A stretch of 64,000 bases of DNA from Rana temporaria. Its lineage: Eukaryota; Chordata; Amphibia; Anura; Ranidae. The notes under the pieces were generated by a model, which was not told the DNA's origin, ran no database searches, and saw only the letters and a program-made list of their open reading frames with translations. Below are positions 9,341-19,327 of the stretch, one piece after another. How positions within the stretch are numbered: position 1 is the first letter of the stretch; every line of letters begins with the position of its first letter. Where the stretch lies: NCBI RefSeq assembly GCF_905171775.1, contig NC_053501.1, positions 19,939,254 through 20,003,253 of the forward strand, written 5' to 3'. Made by a program: the position numbers and the translations under genes.

Positions 9341-11386
9341 GTCACACACCCGAATCATTGTCACATTCTCTTGGGGGGAAGGCTGAGACATTTTATCCAC
9401 GCTTGGTCTGCGATTACGGCAGACGCCTGGATACTCAACACGGTGACAGGTTACCAGATAGAACTGTATTCTTTACCAGAAATGAATGTGTTGCCTCAAC
9501 CCATCAAATTCTCAAACAAAAGTTCAGCACTCATAGACCTAGAACTTCAGGCCCTGCTTACCAAACAGGCCGTGATAGAGGTACATCCTGTCTCCCCGGG
9601 GTTTCTCAGCAATCTCTTTCTAGTAAGAAAAAAGGATGGCGGATTTCGCCCCGTCATAAATCTAAGGACCCTCAATCAACATGTCGTCTACCGACATTTC
9701 AAGATGGAGGGGATCCACTTTTTGAGAGACCTGTTACGCCCCGAGGACTGGCTAGTAAAGGTGGACTTGAAGGACGCCTACCTCACAGTCCCCATTCACC
9801 CGGCTTCCCAACACCTCCTGCGGTTCCTTTGGAGAGACAGGTTGTGGCAATTCACTTGCCTCCCCTTCGGACTGTCCTCCGCCCCATGGTGCTTCACCAA
9901 ATTGTTGAAGCCAGTGGTGGCGGCCTTACGAAGCAGGGGCGTCCGGTTAATCATATACCTAGACGACCTCCTCATAATGGCCCGATCGCATCACCAAGCG
10001 ATGACCCATGCCACCTGGACCGTCAGATTGCTCCAGGGACTAGGTTTCGTCATCAACCACGAGAAATCCATCTTGATCCCTTCACAGGAGATGGAGTTTT
10101 TGGGTTTCTTAGTGGACACCAAACACTCTATCCTTCGCTTACCCAAAGCCAAGCTAACTACTATCCGCAAGGAGATTCGTGCCATATTGTACAAACGGCG
10201 AGTATCCTTACGCGGTCTGGCCCGGTTAGTAGGACTCTTATCAGCCTCTATTCAGGCCATCTTCCCGGCTCCCCTACACTACCGAGCCCTTCAGAGACTC
10301 AAAGCGCTCCACTTGCGACAGGGTCTTCGCTATGCAGACGAAGTGCCTCTGGATGCAGAAGCAATAGTAGAACTGCGTTGGTGGCTGAGTCACGCCATCG
10401 ATTGGAACGGGAAGACAATCTTCAGCTCCAATCCGGATTATATTATAGAATCGGACGCGAGCCGACACGGCTGGGGGGCTCGCTGCGGAACGTCCACCAC
10501 AGGAGGGACATGGTCCGCAGGGGAGTCCCTACTTCATATCAATGCGTTGGAACTCATGGCGGCTTTCTTCGCCCTCAAGAGTCTCCTTCCGAACGCCTCC
10601 AATTGTTGCGTATTGCTGCGGATGGACAATGTAACCGCAGTCCAATATGTCAACCGCCTAGGAGGTTCCAGATCCAAAGCTCTGGCGAACCTGGCAAAAG
10701 AGTTTTGGCATTTCTGTCTGGAACGCAATGTCGTTCCTCTGGCGGAATACATCCCGGGTGCCGCGAATTTGATCGCGGACTGGAATTCCAGATACCTCAC
10801 GGATTCCAGCGATTGGCGACTGGACCGGACGGTATTCCTTTCTCTGTCCCGGTTATGGGGTCCTTTCTCCGTGGACCTGTTCGCTTCCCGCCTCAATTGC
10901 CAACTCCCTCGCTTTTACAGCTGGAGGCCGGACCCCGAAGCCCTGGCAATAGATGCCCTTCGACAGGTTTGGCCGCGAGGGACACACTATGCGTTCCCTC
11001 CCTTCTCCATGATCCTCAGACTCCTATTACAGGTGGCAAACCTGCAAGCTTCAGTTGTGCTGATCACTCCTTGGTGGCCAACACAACCGTGGTTTCCCCT
11101 GCTCCTGGGAATGACCATAGATCTCCCCAGGCTGCTTCCCCGGATTCCTCACCTCCTCTCCAATCCTGCAGGAGAACCCCACCCTCTGGTGGTGGATCAC
11201 AACCTTCATCTCCTCGCCTGGCTGATTTCGGGGTGTCAGGCGCAGATTGCGACCTTTCACGAACAGCTAGGGACCTTCTCGCCCTGGCCTGGGCCCCCGG
11301 GACTAGATCGGCATACCGATCAGCCTGGGGAACCTGGGTACGTTGGTGTGATCAACGGAAAATTGATCCCGTTCACGCACCTGTAA
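9335..11386 (+). CDS. DIRS reverse transcriptase-RNase H-methyltransferase polyprotein
   Basis: This frame is +1 relative to gag. It is open from 9068 and ends at TAA 11384-11386, so it overlaps the last 270 bases of gag. Position 9335 is a GTG; the first ATG (9482) would remove conserved sequence such as GGRLRHFIHAWSAITADAWIL. Production by frameshifting, or as part of a gag fusion, is therefore likelier than a separate start. Domains, numbering from 9335: reverse transcriptase about 50-260, with motif A VKVDLKDAY (D144) and the YLDD box (Y208-D211); RNase H about 370-490, with the acidic set D374, E406, D431 and D482; then the Dam-like N6-adenine methyltransferase-type domain of DIRS elements about 509-640 (GPFSVDLFASRLN, WRPDP, YAFPPF, TPWWPTQPWFP). 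No stop or frameshift interrupts it. It should copy element RNA into DNA. The role of the methyltransferase domain is unknown. Confidence 0.95.
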   Translation: MSVTHPNHCHILLGGRLRHFIHAWSAITADAWILNTVTGYQIELYSLPEMNVLPQPIKFSNKSSALIDLELQALLTKQAVIEVHPVSPGFLSNLFLVRKKDGGFRPVINLRTLNQHVVYRHFKMEGIHFLRDLLRPEDWLVKVDLKDAYLTVPIHPASQHLLRFLWRDRLWQFTCLPFGLSSAPWCFTKLLKPVVAALRSRGVRLIIYLDDLLIMARSHHQAMTHATWTVRLLQGLGFVINHEKSILIPSQEMEFLGFLVDTKHSILRLPKAKLTTIRKEIRAILYKRRVSLRGLARLVGLLSASIQAIFPAPLHYRALQRLKALHLRQGLRYADEVPLDAEAIVELRWWLSHAIDWNGKTIFSSNPDYIIESDASRHGWGARCGTSTTGGTWSAGESLLHINALELMAAFFALKSLLPNASNCCVLLRMDNVTAVQYVNRLGGSRSKALANLAKEFWHFCLERNVVPLAEYIPGAANLIADWNSRYLTDSSDWRLDRTVFLSLSRLWGPFSVDLFASRLNCQLPRFYSWRPDPEALAIDALRQVWPRGTHYAFPPFSMILRLLLQVANLQASVVLITPWWPTQPWFPLLLGMTIDLPRLLPRIPHLLSNPAGEPHPLVVDHNLHLLAWLISGCQAQIATFHEQLGTFSPWPGPPGLDRHTDQPGEPGYVGVINGKLIPFTHL

Positions 11387-12162
11387 CAATGGTCGCTAAC
11401 TACCTGGCAGATTCTTTTGCTTCCGGGAGATCTTATAGCTCCATTAATGTGTATCGCTCTGCGATTTCGGCCTACCATTCCCCGGTAGATTCCCTTCCAG
11501 TGGGCAAACACCCCGTGGTGTGTCGCCTCCTACGAGGCGTTAGATTCCAACGTCCTCCTCGCCCCAGATATCAAAGCACCTGGGATGTCTCCAGGGTATT
11601 GAACATGTTTTCTACATGGGAGGATAACGACGCCCTGCCGCTAAAACTGTTGTCCTTCAAGCTTACGGTCCTTTTATGCCTTGTCTCCATCAAGCGCATA
11701 TCCGATGTGAGGGCCCTGGACATTTCCAGACGCCAATTCTCACCTCAAGGAGTAGAGTTCTCGGTAGTTCGCAGAACAAAGACAGGGATACAATCTGTAT
11801 TCTATCCCTTTTTCCCATCACATCCACGTTTATGCGTGGTTCGCTGTTTACAGACGTATGAATTACAGACGGCCCCGCTTAGGTCGCCGTCTCTATCCCA
11901 ACTTCTTATTTCGTATGTCGGCCCACATCTGCCGGTGTCCTCGGCCACTCTGGCCAGGTGGGTTAGGTCCACCATGGACTTGGCTGGGATTGACGTTACA
12001 CGATTCGGTGCGCACTCTTCCAGGGGTGCAATGGCCACAAAGGTAATCACCTCGGGAGGTTCGCTTTCGGACCTTCTGAGAGCGGCGGACTGGTCTTCCG
12101 AATCCACCTTCCGCCAATTTTACTTTAGACCGGAGGAACACGTATCTATGTCGGTTCTATAA
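11248..12162 (+). CDS. DIRS tyrosine recombinase
   Basis: In the same frame as gag, ending at TAA 12160-12162. The domain covers about residues 1100-1398 of the 1399-codon frame. The N-terminal core-binding part starts near LALAWAPGTRSAYRSAWGTW. Catalytic residues of the family are visible: R1245 in SIKRISDVRAL, H1351-x-x-R1354 in GAHSSRGAMAT, and the nucleophile Y1387 in STFRQFYFRPEEH. It should integrate the circular DNA copy without target duplication. No ATG lies shortly upstream of the domain (the nearest in-domain Met is inside TMVANYL), so it probably needs splicing, or a fusion to gag. Its first 140 bases overlap the end of the RT frame. The 5' limit given is the domain boundary, not a proven start. 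Confidence 0.93.
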   Translation, partial: CDLSRTARDLLALAWAPGTRSAYRSAWGTWVRWCDQRKIDPVHAPVTMVANYLADSFASGRSYSSINVYRSAISAYHSPVDSLPVGKHPVVCRLLRGVRFQRPPRPRYQSTWDVSRVLNMFSTWEDNDALPLKLLSFKLTVLLCLVSIKRISDVRALDISRRQFSPQGVEFSVVRRTKTGIQSVFYPFFPSHPRLCVVRCLQTYELQTAPLRSPSLSQLLISYVGPHLPVSSATLARWVRSTMDLAGIDVTRFGAHSSRGAMATKVITSGGSLSDLLRAADWSSESTFRQFYFRPEEHVSMSVL

Positions 12163-12227
12163 ATCGGTTGTGTATTAGATGTATACTTAATTGTTATTGT
12201 ATTTATCTAGGTATGACTTTGAACTTG

Positions 12228-12323
12228 CATAAGATATGAGCCTCCTGTCTGATATATAAATTGAGATTTTCCTAGCTTGTGACGGAAAATATTAGTTATA
12301 TGAAGACAGGAGGCGAGTATCTT
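12228..12323. repeat. DIRS internal complementary region
   Basis: The left part (12228-12258) is the reverse complement of the left element end starting at 6952. The right part (about 12257-12323) is the reverse complement of the right element end (12730-12796). Together they read across the joined ends of a circular copy, as in known DIRS elements, where this region is thought to template the missing termini. Confidence 0.93.
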
Positions 12324-12547
12324 CCCTCCCGACCCAACCCTATCATGGTCTTTTCTTCTCATATTGTTCCAGGTTACTGAGGACCGCAACACGCGAGGCA
12401 CAGGCTGAACAGTTTCCGGAGGAACCTCCTTTGTTGTCCCCGTTGGGACCTCTACTCAAACGCTTCACCGAACCAAAAGTCGTTGATGGTCGGAAGGCTA
12501 GTTGGAATTGAAGTTTCACGGTTTTTCAAGTCTTGACAGTTCGCTTC
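12324..12547. other. DIRS 3' untranslated stretch
   Basis: This lies between the internal complementary region and the right terminal repeat. I see no motif beyond the short phrase CCGAACCAAAAG. No open frame of note. Confidence 0.6.
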
Positions 12548-12796
12548 AAGAAAGAGGAAGTGATTAAAGGGGCAGCCCCTTATATACTGGCAGGGTCCAC
12601 GTGATTGGCTGATAGGCCCTAGGGGCTGCTGGGACTTGTAGTTTTGGTTGTAAAAATTCTTTTATTATTACTAAATCCACTAAAGTTGTATTTCTGCTGT
12701 GGGCATTATTAAAGGAAAGATAATGCATAAGATACTCGCCTCCTGTCTTCATATAACTAATATTTTCCGTCACAAGCTAGGAAAATCTCAATTTAT
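12548..12796 (-). repeat. DIRS right inverted terminal repeat with inward-facing promoter copy
   Basis: This is an inverted copy of the left repeat with an extra 40-bp tail containing a TAATATTTTCCGTCACAAGC word. The promoter block is preserved in antisense orientation: TATA (12579-12586), CACGTG (12598-12603), ATTGG (12604-12608) and the ZNF143-like motif (12626-12642). The element thus has two convergent promoters. Confidence 0.93.
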
Positions 12797-13690
12797 TTAA
12801 CGCTAAAATCCAGTCCGCTAAAATATTCTGTTTGGGTGCTCCCCTGCCCCCCATCCTAGATAATAACCCTATAATAGCAAAATTAAAGGGATTGTAAAGG
12901 TTTGTTTTTAATTTTCTACATAGGTTCCTTTAAAGGTGTTGTAAAGGTACAATTTGTTTCCCTAAATAGCTTCCTTTACCTTAGTGCAGTCCTCCTTCAC
13001 TTACCTCATCCTCGTTCCATCCTTTATTCTAGGACAATACAGTGTCCCGGAATGAAACTGACACAGCCACCCCCTGGGCCGATCTGATGACCCCAAAAAA
13101 GGCAGCCACATCACTGCTTTACTCACTGACAGTACCAGGGGGCCCCCGGGCAATAGAAGATTATGGGGCCCCTGGGCTTACAGATGGCCACCACGCCAGG
13201 AGGCAGTGCAGAGGCGGGGCAGCTAAAATCTCTGGATTTTCAACATCAAAAGCATGTCGGTTTCAGACATATCAGGGACAGATGTAAAAAAAACACAGAT
13301 TTTTACATACTGTCCCTGGTTTTATTGAGCCTGGCAACCCTAATGGGGCCCCTTAGTGGCATGGGGCCCTCGGGCAGTGCCCGAGAGCCCAAATGGTCAG
13401 TCTGCCCCTGGACAGTACTTGTCCTGGCCGGGAATGCCTGGAGGAGCACAATCCCCGCCCCCTGCTTGTGATTGGAGAAATCATAAATCCTGACTATTGT
13501 GTCTAATGACTGTGCTGTGATTTGTTACAGCACAAGCTGATTTTTGGAAAGGGGGGTGTCCCTGATTGGTAGTTTGGAAATGTGGTCACCCTACATATAC
13601 CTGCTCTGCTCATTGTGGTCCGCAACCGGTTACCAAGTCGCTTAAGTGGCCCTCGCTCTTCAAAAGGTTGGGCACCCCTGATGTAGACTA
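12797..13690. other. Repeat fragments, no gene
   Basis: From TTAA 12883 to about 13035 it matches the TTAAAGGGGTTGTAAAGG family, also seen inverted at 41590-41690. At 13617-13680 there is a right end of a hAT-like element (GGTTGGGCACCCCTG) without a visible partner. The GC-rich middle (13120-13420) holds GGGGCCC words but no recognised domain. Confidence 0.5.
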
Positions 13691-13694
13691 TTAA

Positions 13695-14172
13695 AATGGA
13701 TGTAAACCCCCCATACACCCAGTGAAGTGAACAGCCTCGGATGATACACAGAGATTAACCAAATCTCCCTACATAGGTTTTATATGTATATCTGCTGTGT
13801 TCACATTTATATATTGTTAGGAAAGTTGAGATCGTGTTAGGAGATTTTTCTCTTCCTGGTTAACATGGAGTGTAATGTCTGGGCATACAGCCAAGATAGC
13901 TAACATTGCTGATTGGAGGAAAGGCACACACCCCCTCTCCTCATAGGCAGAGACTCTCAGAGCTGTTTTGTAATAGGAGCTGCTCTCTGCTACTCTATTT
14001 TAGCAACCTTCTTTGACAAAAGAATTAGTCTGCTTTTGTCTAAAAAGTCAAAAGATATGTCAGAAGTTCTCAGGCTGATAACAGAGGAACCGTTCAGAAG
14101 AGAGCTATAAGACTTGGCTCATTGAAAAGAGATGACAAAATAATGCAGATATGAATTGGGTTTACATCCACT
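13695..14172. mobile_element. TTAA-flanked MITE (AGTGGATGTAAACCC ends)
   Basis: The left end AATGGATGTAAACCC and the right end GGGTTTACATCCACT are inverted repeats, each bordered by TTAA (13691-13694 and 14173-14176). A TTAA duplication points to piggyBac- or Kolobok-type transposition. No transposase is present in its 478 bp. Confidence 0.85.
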
Positions 14173-14345
14173 TTAAAATACAATAATTTAATACGTGCCT
14201 ATAGTCCATTATTCCTATTCCTTTACAAATTCAGATTTTTTGGGATGTGGCACATTGCTATTACAGGTGTTTGATTGCCACCTAAAGGGCATTGCAATCT
14301 AATCAAGTACTCCTAACACAGAGCTTACACTTCATTTGGAATCCT

Positions 14346-16004
14346 GGGCCAGATTCACAGAACAGATACGACGGCGTATCTCCTGATACACCATCGTATC
14401 TCTTGTTCTATCTATGCGACTGATTCATAGAATCATTTCCGCATAGATAGCCCTAAGATCCGACAGGTGTAATTGACTTACACCGTCGGATCTTAGGATG
14501 CAGTACCTCGGCCGCCGCTGGGTGGAGTTTGCGTCGTATTCCAGCGTCGGGTATGCAAATTAGCAGTTACAGCGATCCAAGAAGGTCTTTCTCGTCGTTA
14601 CGTCGGCGCAAGTCTTAGTTTCCCGTCGCAAATTTAGGGCTGCTATTAACCACTTGCCGACCGCGCACCGTCGTTATACGTCCACAAGGTGGCTCGGCTG
14701 GGCGAGAGCACGTAATATGACGTCCTCTCTCCCAGCCGCCACTAGGGGCGCGCGCGCGCGCCCCCCGCTCGCCCCCGACTCCCGTGCGTGTGCCCGGCGG
14801 GCGCGATCGCCGCCAGGCACACGCGATCGCTCGGTACAGAGCGGGGACCGGGAGCTGTGTGTGTAAACACACAGCTCTCGGTCCTGTCAGCAGGGGAAAT
14901 GCTGATCTTCGGTTCATACAATGTATGAACCGAGGATCAGTGTTTCCCCTAGTGATGCCACCCCCCCCCCCCACAGTAAGAACACACCCAGGCATACTTA
15001 ACCCCTTCCCCGCCCCCTAGTGTTAACCCCTTCACTGCCAGTGGCATTTTTATAGTAATCCAATGCATTTTTATAGCACTGATCGCTATAAAAATGCCAA
15101 TGGTCCCAAAAATGTGTCAAAAGGGTCCGAAGTGTCCGCCATAACGTCGCAGTACCGAAAAAAAAAAACGCTGATCGCCGCCATTACTAGTAAAAAAAAT
15201 ATAATAAAAATGACATAAAAATACCCCCTATTTTGTAAACGCTATAACTTTTGCGCAAACCAATCAATAAACGCTTATTGCGATTTTTTTTTACGAAAAA
15301 TATGTAGAAGAAAACGTATCGGCCTAAACTGAGGAAAAAAAAGTTTTTTTATATATTTTTGGGGGATATTTATTATAGCAAAATGTAAAAAATATTCATT
15401 TTTTTCAAAATTGTCGCTCTATTTTTGTTTATAGCGCAAAAACGAAAAACCGCAGAGGTGATCAAATACCACCAAAAGAAAGCTCTATTTGTGGGAAAAA
15501 AAGGACGCCAATTTTGTTTGGGAGCCACGTCGCACGACCGCGCAATTGTCTGTTAAAGCGACGCAGTCCCGAATCGCAAAAAGTACTCTGGTCTTTGGGC
15601 AGCAATATGGTCCGGGGGGTAAGTGGTTAACATGGTGTAAAATTACTCCACCATGTTAAAGTATGCCCGTCGTTCCCGCGTCGCTTTTGATTTTTTTTTT
15701 CCGGCGTTAGTACGTTACGCACGTCACTATTCACAAACACGTCACGCCGCCGTAATTTCGCGCAAAGCACGTCGGGAAAATTGCGAACGGAGCATGCGCA
15801 GTACATCTGGCGCGGGAGCGCGCCTAATTTAAATGGTACCCGCCCCAATTGAATTGGGCGGGCTTGCGCCGGACGTGTTTACGATACATCACCGCAAGTT
15901 TACAGGTAAGTGCTTTGTGGATCGGGCACTTAGACTGAAAACTTGCGGCGGTGTAACGTAAACGGGGTACGTTGCGCCGCCGCAATTGTACCTGAATCTG
16001 GCCC
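14346..16004. mobile_element. GGGCCAG-family MITE split by a TTAACCACTT element
   Basis: The ends are GGGCCAGATTCACAG and CTGAATCTGGCCC, with a 3-bp duplication cct at 14343-14345 and 16005-16007. The element is interrupted at a TTAA by 14650-15626; without that insert it would be about 680 bp, like its complete relatives at 36025, 42829 and 54775. Confidence 0.92.
14650..15626 (+). mobile_element. TTAACCACTT-family element, complete
   Basis: It runs from CCACTTGCCGACC to GGGGTAAGTGG between TTAA copies 14646-14649 and 15627-15630. A GC-rich first third has a CG run at 14750-14762. The rest is AT-rich, with phrases shared by all copies (GTGTCCGCCATAACGTCGC, TTGTCGCTCTATTTTTG, GATCAAATACCACC). 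It is non-autonomous. The TTAA duplication is compatible with piggyBac or Kolobok. Relatives: 16671, 18697, 26724, 63201 and several fragments. Confidence 0.88.
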
Positions 16005-16007
16005 CCT

Positions 16008-16666
16008 GTCTCTAACAGGGGAACTTAGCGGTGGGGGGAGCACACCCGTCACTTTGCCTGAAGGAGCAAAGTAACAGAGTCTCTTTAAATAGTGTACATG
16101 AATTTTGCACAGAGAGTATTTTAATTGTCATTGCTACATGACAGGTGAACTTTTATTATGGACACTTGTATTGATAGAAAGTAGTTGTCATTTTTAAACC
16201 TGCATTTCCGTGACAGCTTGCGCAGTGTTTTACACACTTGAGTGGCTAAGTTGAACGTTGGGTTACCGTGGTCAAATCCATTTCCATCCCTGGCTGCACA
16301 AGGATCCAGACTATTCAGCACTCCAAAGTAGGCGGCATGAAAGGATCTGCATGTTATCAGCAATTCCTGGCACATTGCTTGAGATTCAGGCCGTCACACC
16401 TCAATCATTTTCCCGGCCAGGCTCATGTATGCTGTCTGAATATTATTGTAGGATAAGGGATATGCTTGGTCTCCTATCTGACCTAGATTCTTTCCAGGCA
16501 ATATTCAGCACTCACGGGAACATATCAGCTTTAGAGATTAAAATGAAAGGAGAAAGTCACAGGCTTCAACTAGAGGAGCATTAACATGGAACATATGACA
16601 GAGTATGACATGTATTAAAGTATAACCCCACCACCGAATAATCCTTTTATAGCAATAAATGCTCTA
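16008..16666. other. No recognised feature
   Basis: A 108-codon open frame at 16258-16584 has no domain I recognise. No repeat family is evident. Confidence 0.45.
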
Positions 16667-16670
16667 TTAA

Positions 16671-17662
16671 CCACTTAAGACCAAAATGCAGCTAAAGGAC
16701 CTTGCCCCTTTTTGCGATTCGGCACTGCGTCGCTTTAACTGACAATTGCGCTGTCCTGCGACGCGGCTCCCAAACAAAATTGGCGTCCTTTTTTTCCCAC
16801 AAATAGAGATTTCTTTTGGTGGTATTTGATCACCTCTGCGGTTTTTATTTTTTGCGCTATAAACAAAAATAGAGCGACAATTTTGAAAAAAATGCAATAT
16901 TTTTAACTTTTTGCTATAATAAATATCCCCCAAAAATATATAACATTTTTTTTTTTACTCAGTTTAGGCTGATACGTATTCTTCTACCTATTTTTGGTAA
17001 AAAAAAATCGCAATAAGCGTTTATCGATTGGTTTGCGCAAAATTTATAGCGTTTACAAAATAGGGGATAGTTTTATTGCATTTTTATAATTATTTTTTTT
17101 TTTTACTACTAATGGCGGCGATCAGCGATTTTTTTCGTGACTGCGACATTATGGCGGACACTTCGGACAATTTTGACACATTTTCGGGACCATTGTCATT
17201 TTCACAGCAAAAAATGCATTTAGAATGCATTGTTTATTGTGGAAATGACAGTTGCAGTTTGGGAGTTAACCACAAGGGGGCCCTGTTGGGGTTATGTGTT
17301 CCCTGAAGTGTGTTTACAACTGTAGGGGGTGTGGCTGTAGGTGTGACATCATCAATTGTGTCCCCCTATAAAAGGGATGACACGATCGATGCAGCCGCCA
17401 CAGTGAAGAACGGGGAAGCCGTGTTTACACACGGCTCTCCCCGTTCTTCAGCTCCGGGGACCGATCACGGGTCTCCATCGGCGATCGGGTCTGCTGGTCC
17501 CGCGGTCCTGGTCACGGAGCTTCGGACCGGGTCGCGGGAGCGCGCTGCGGGCGCGCGCCCGTGAACCACGACTGGGTACTAGTACAGGACGTACCTGTAC
17601 GTACATGTGCCCAGCCGTGCCATTCTGCCGACGTATATGTGCAGGAGGCGGTCCTTAAGTGG
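16671..17662 (-). mobile_element. TTAACCACTT-family element, complete, inverted relative to 14650
   Basis: It has TTAA at 16667-16670 and 17663-17666, with ends CCACTTAAGACC and GTCCTTAAGTGG. Internal order is the reverse of the 14650 copy. Open frames at 17076-17306 and 17310-17564 recur in other copies (26804-27255 and 63197-63517), which reflects shared DNA, not a shown protein. Confidence 0.88.
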
Positions 17663-17703
17663 TTAATGCGTCACTATTTTCAGTAATCTTATTTGTAGTC
17701 TTA

Positions 17704-18088
17704 TGCCTCGTACACACGACCGGTTTTCCTGGCAGGAAAACTGCCAGGACAGCTTTTGGCCGGGAAAACTGGCCATGTGTATGCTCCATGGTAGTTTTCC
17801 CGATAGGAAAACCGACAGGAATCCTGGCAGGAAAAATTAGAGCATGTCTTCTGTTTTCCTGCCGGGATTCCCGGCGGTATTTCTCTCGGCAGTTTCCCTG
17901 TGGGGAAAGCCTGCAGTGGAGCATATACGCGGCCGGGATTCCCAGACAAACCTCTCATGGCAGTTTTCCTGCCAGGAAACCCGGCCGTGTGTAGAGTGGG
18001 AAAAGCTCCCGAGCAGGTTCTCAGCTTTCACCTCTGTTTTCCCGGCGGTAAAAAGTCCGCCGGGAAAACCGATCGTGTATACGAGGCA
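17704..18088. mobile_element. PIF/Harbinger-like MITE (TGCCTCGTACACACG ends)
   Basis: Inverted ends TGCCTCGTACACACG and CGTGTATACGAGGCA are flanked by TTA (17701-17703) and TCA (18089-18091), a TTA duplication with one change. The interior is made of short palindromic TTTTCCTGGCAGGAAAA-type units. Confidence 0.75.
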
Positions 18089-18259
18089 TCAGTCTTTTTT
18101 CCTTGTTTTTTAACTATCTATCCAATCACTCTTTATCCAGTCAGGCAGGCCCTTGCTTTACATAGTTGATGGTAGATCTAAAGAAGATTGAACGATCAGA
18201 TCGTATAGTGCAGGGACCTCCAAACTTTCGAAACAAATGGCTGTCCTTACTGTCCTTTA

Positions 18260-18474
18260 TGCCGCGTACACATGGTCGGAATTTTCGACAAGAAAAGTTT
18301 GATGTGAGCTTTTGGTCGGAAATTCCGACCCTGTGTAGGCTCCATCTGACTTTTTCTGTCGGAATTTGATAGCTGATTCTCAATTTTTACGACGGGAAAA
18401 GTTCTTGTCGGAAATTCCGATCGTCTGTATACAATTCCGACGCGCAAAAAAACTTGCTTTGTTCGTAAGAAGCG
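18260..18474. mobile_element. Truncated PIF/Harbinger-like MITE
   Basis: Left end TTA then TGCCGCGTACACA, followed by GTCGGAATTTTCGAC-type palindromic units. The right end is missing and the text runs straight into a piece of a GGGCCAG-family MITE. Confidence 0.6.
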
Positions 18475-18694
18475 TCATTTATGTGGGGTCACGAGTAATT
18501 ATCATAAAACACGCCCACCACTTCCACATTTGAATTAGGTGGGCTTACGCTGGCCAATTTACGGTACGCCGCCGTAACTTAGGACGCAAGTGCTTTGTGA
18601 ATACTGCACTTGCCTCTCTAAGTTGCGGCGGCGTAGCGTAAATAAGATACGCTACGCCCGCACAAAGATCCGCTCATGTCTCTGAATCTGGCCC
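18475..18694. mobile_element. Right part of a GGGCCAG-family MITE
   Basis: It ends TCTGAATCTGGCCC and contains the family's CTAAGTTGCGGCGGCGTAGC word. The left half is absent. Confidence 0.7.
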
Positions 18695-18696
18695 AT

Positions 18697-19258
18697 AGCA
18701 TTTACAAAATAGGGGGTAGTTTTATGGCATTTTTATTAATATTTTTTTTTTTACTAGGATTGGCAGCGATCAGCGTTTTTTTTTGCGGTACTGCGACATT
18801 ATGGTGGACACTTTGGACACTTTTGACACATTTTTGGGACCATTGGCATTTTTATAGCGATCAGTGCTATAAAAATGCATTGATTACTATAAAAATACCA
18901 CTGGCGAGGAAGGGGTTAAGTATGTTCCCTGGGTGTGTTCTAACTGTAGGGGGGGGGGGTGGACTGACTTGGGGAAATGACTGATCGCTGTTCATACATT
19001 GTATGAACAGACGATCAGCCATTTCTCCCCTGACAGGACCGGGAGCTGTGTGTTTACACACACACAGCTCCCGGTTCACGCTCTGTAACGAGCGATCGCG
19101 GGTGCCCAGTGGTGATCGCGGGCAAGCGCGCAGAGAGTCAGGAGCGAGTGGGGGGCGCCCCCCTATTGGCTGCTGGGAAAGATGACGTATATATACGTGC
19201 TCTCGCCCAGCAGAGCCGACCTGCTGCCGTAAAACTGCGGCGGCTGGTCAGCAAGCAG
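18697..19258 (-). mobile_element. Truncated TTAACCACTT-family element
   Basis: It begins inside the family (GCATTTACAAAATAGGGGG) and ends GCAAGCAG before TTAA 19259-19262. It is inverted relative to 14650. The missing half adjoins the GGGCCAG fragment, so a deletion probably fused the two. Confidence 0.7.
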
Positions 19259-19327
19259 TTAATGGGCACTAAAATAAAAGCTTTATTTTTCTAAGCTTCA
19301 GATAGAATGGCATTTGTTGGTGACTTA

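Larger units (their letters stand above)
6952..12796 (+). mobile_element. Full-length DIRS-type tyrosine-recombinase retrotransposon
   Basis: The order is: left inverted terminal repeat, leader, gag-like frame, RT/RNase H/methyltransferase frame, tyrosine recombinase, internal complementary region (12228-12323), right inverted terminal repeat. This is the diagnostic architecture of DIRS elements, which copy through a circular DNA and integrate with a tyrosine recombinase instead of an integrase. As expected there is no target duplication: the flanks do not repeat. The circle junction recorded in the internal region reads across a TTAT shared by the left start (6952) and right end (to 12796). 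All catalytic motifs I looked for are present and no frame is broken, so the copy appears young and possibly active. It is much larger and better preserved than anything else here. Confidence 0.97.

Noticed and set aside
10534..10896. Antisense open frames within the DIRS coding region
   Set aside because: They are shadows of the well-supported RT frame and lack domains or start context.
17076..17564. Small open frames recurring in TTAACCACTT elements as a conserved protein
   Set aside because: The same frames appear at 26804-27255, 41215-41430 and 63197-63517 because the DNA is shared. They begin and end at different places, and copies contain breaks; no domain is recognisable.
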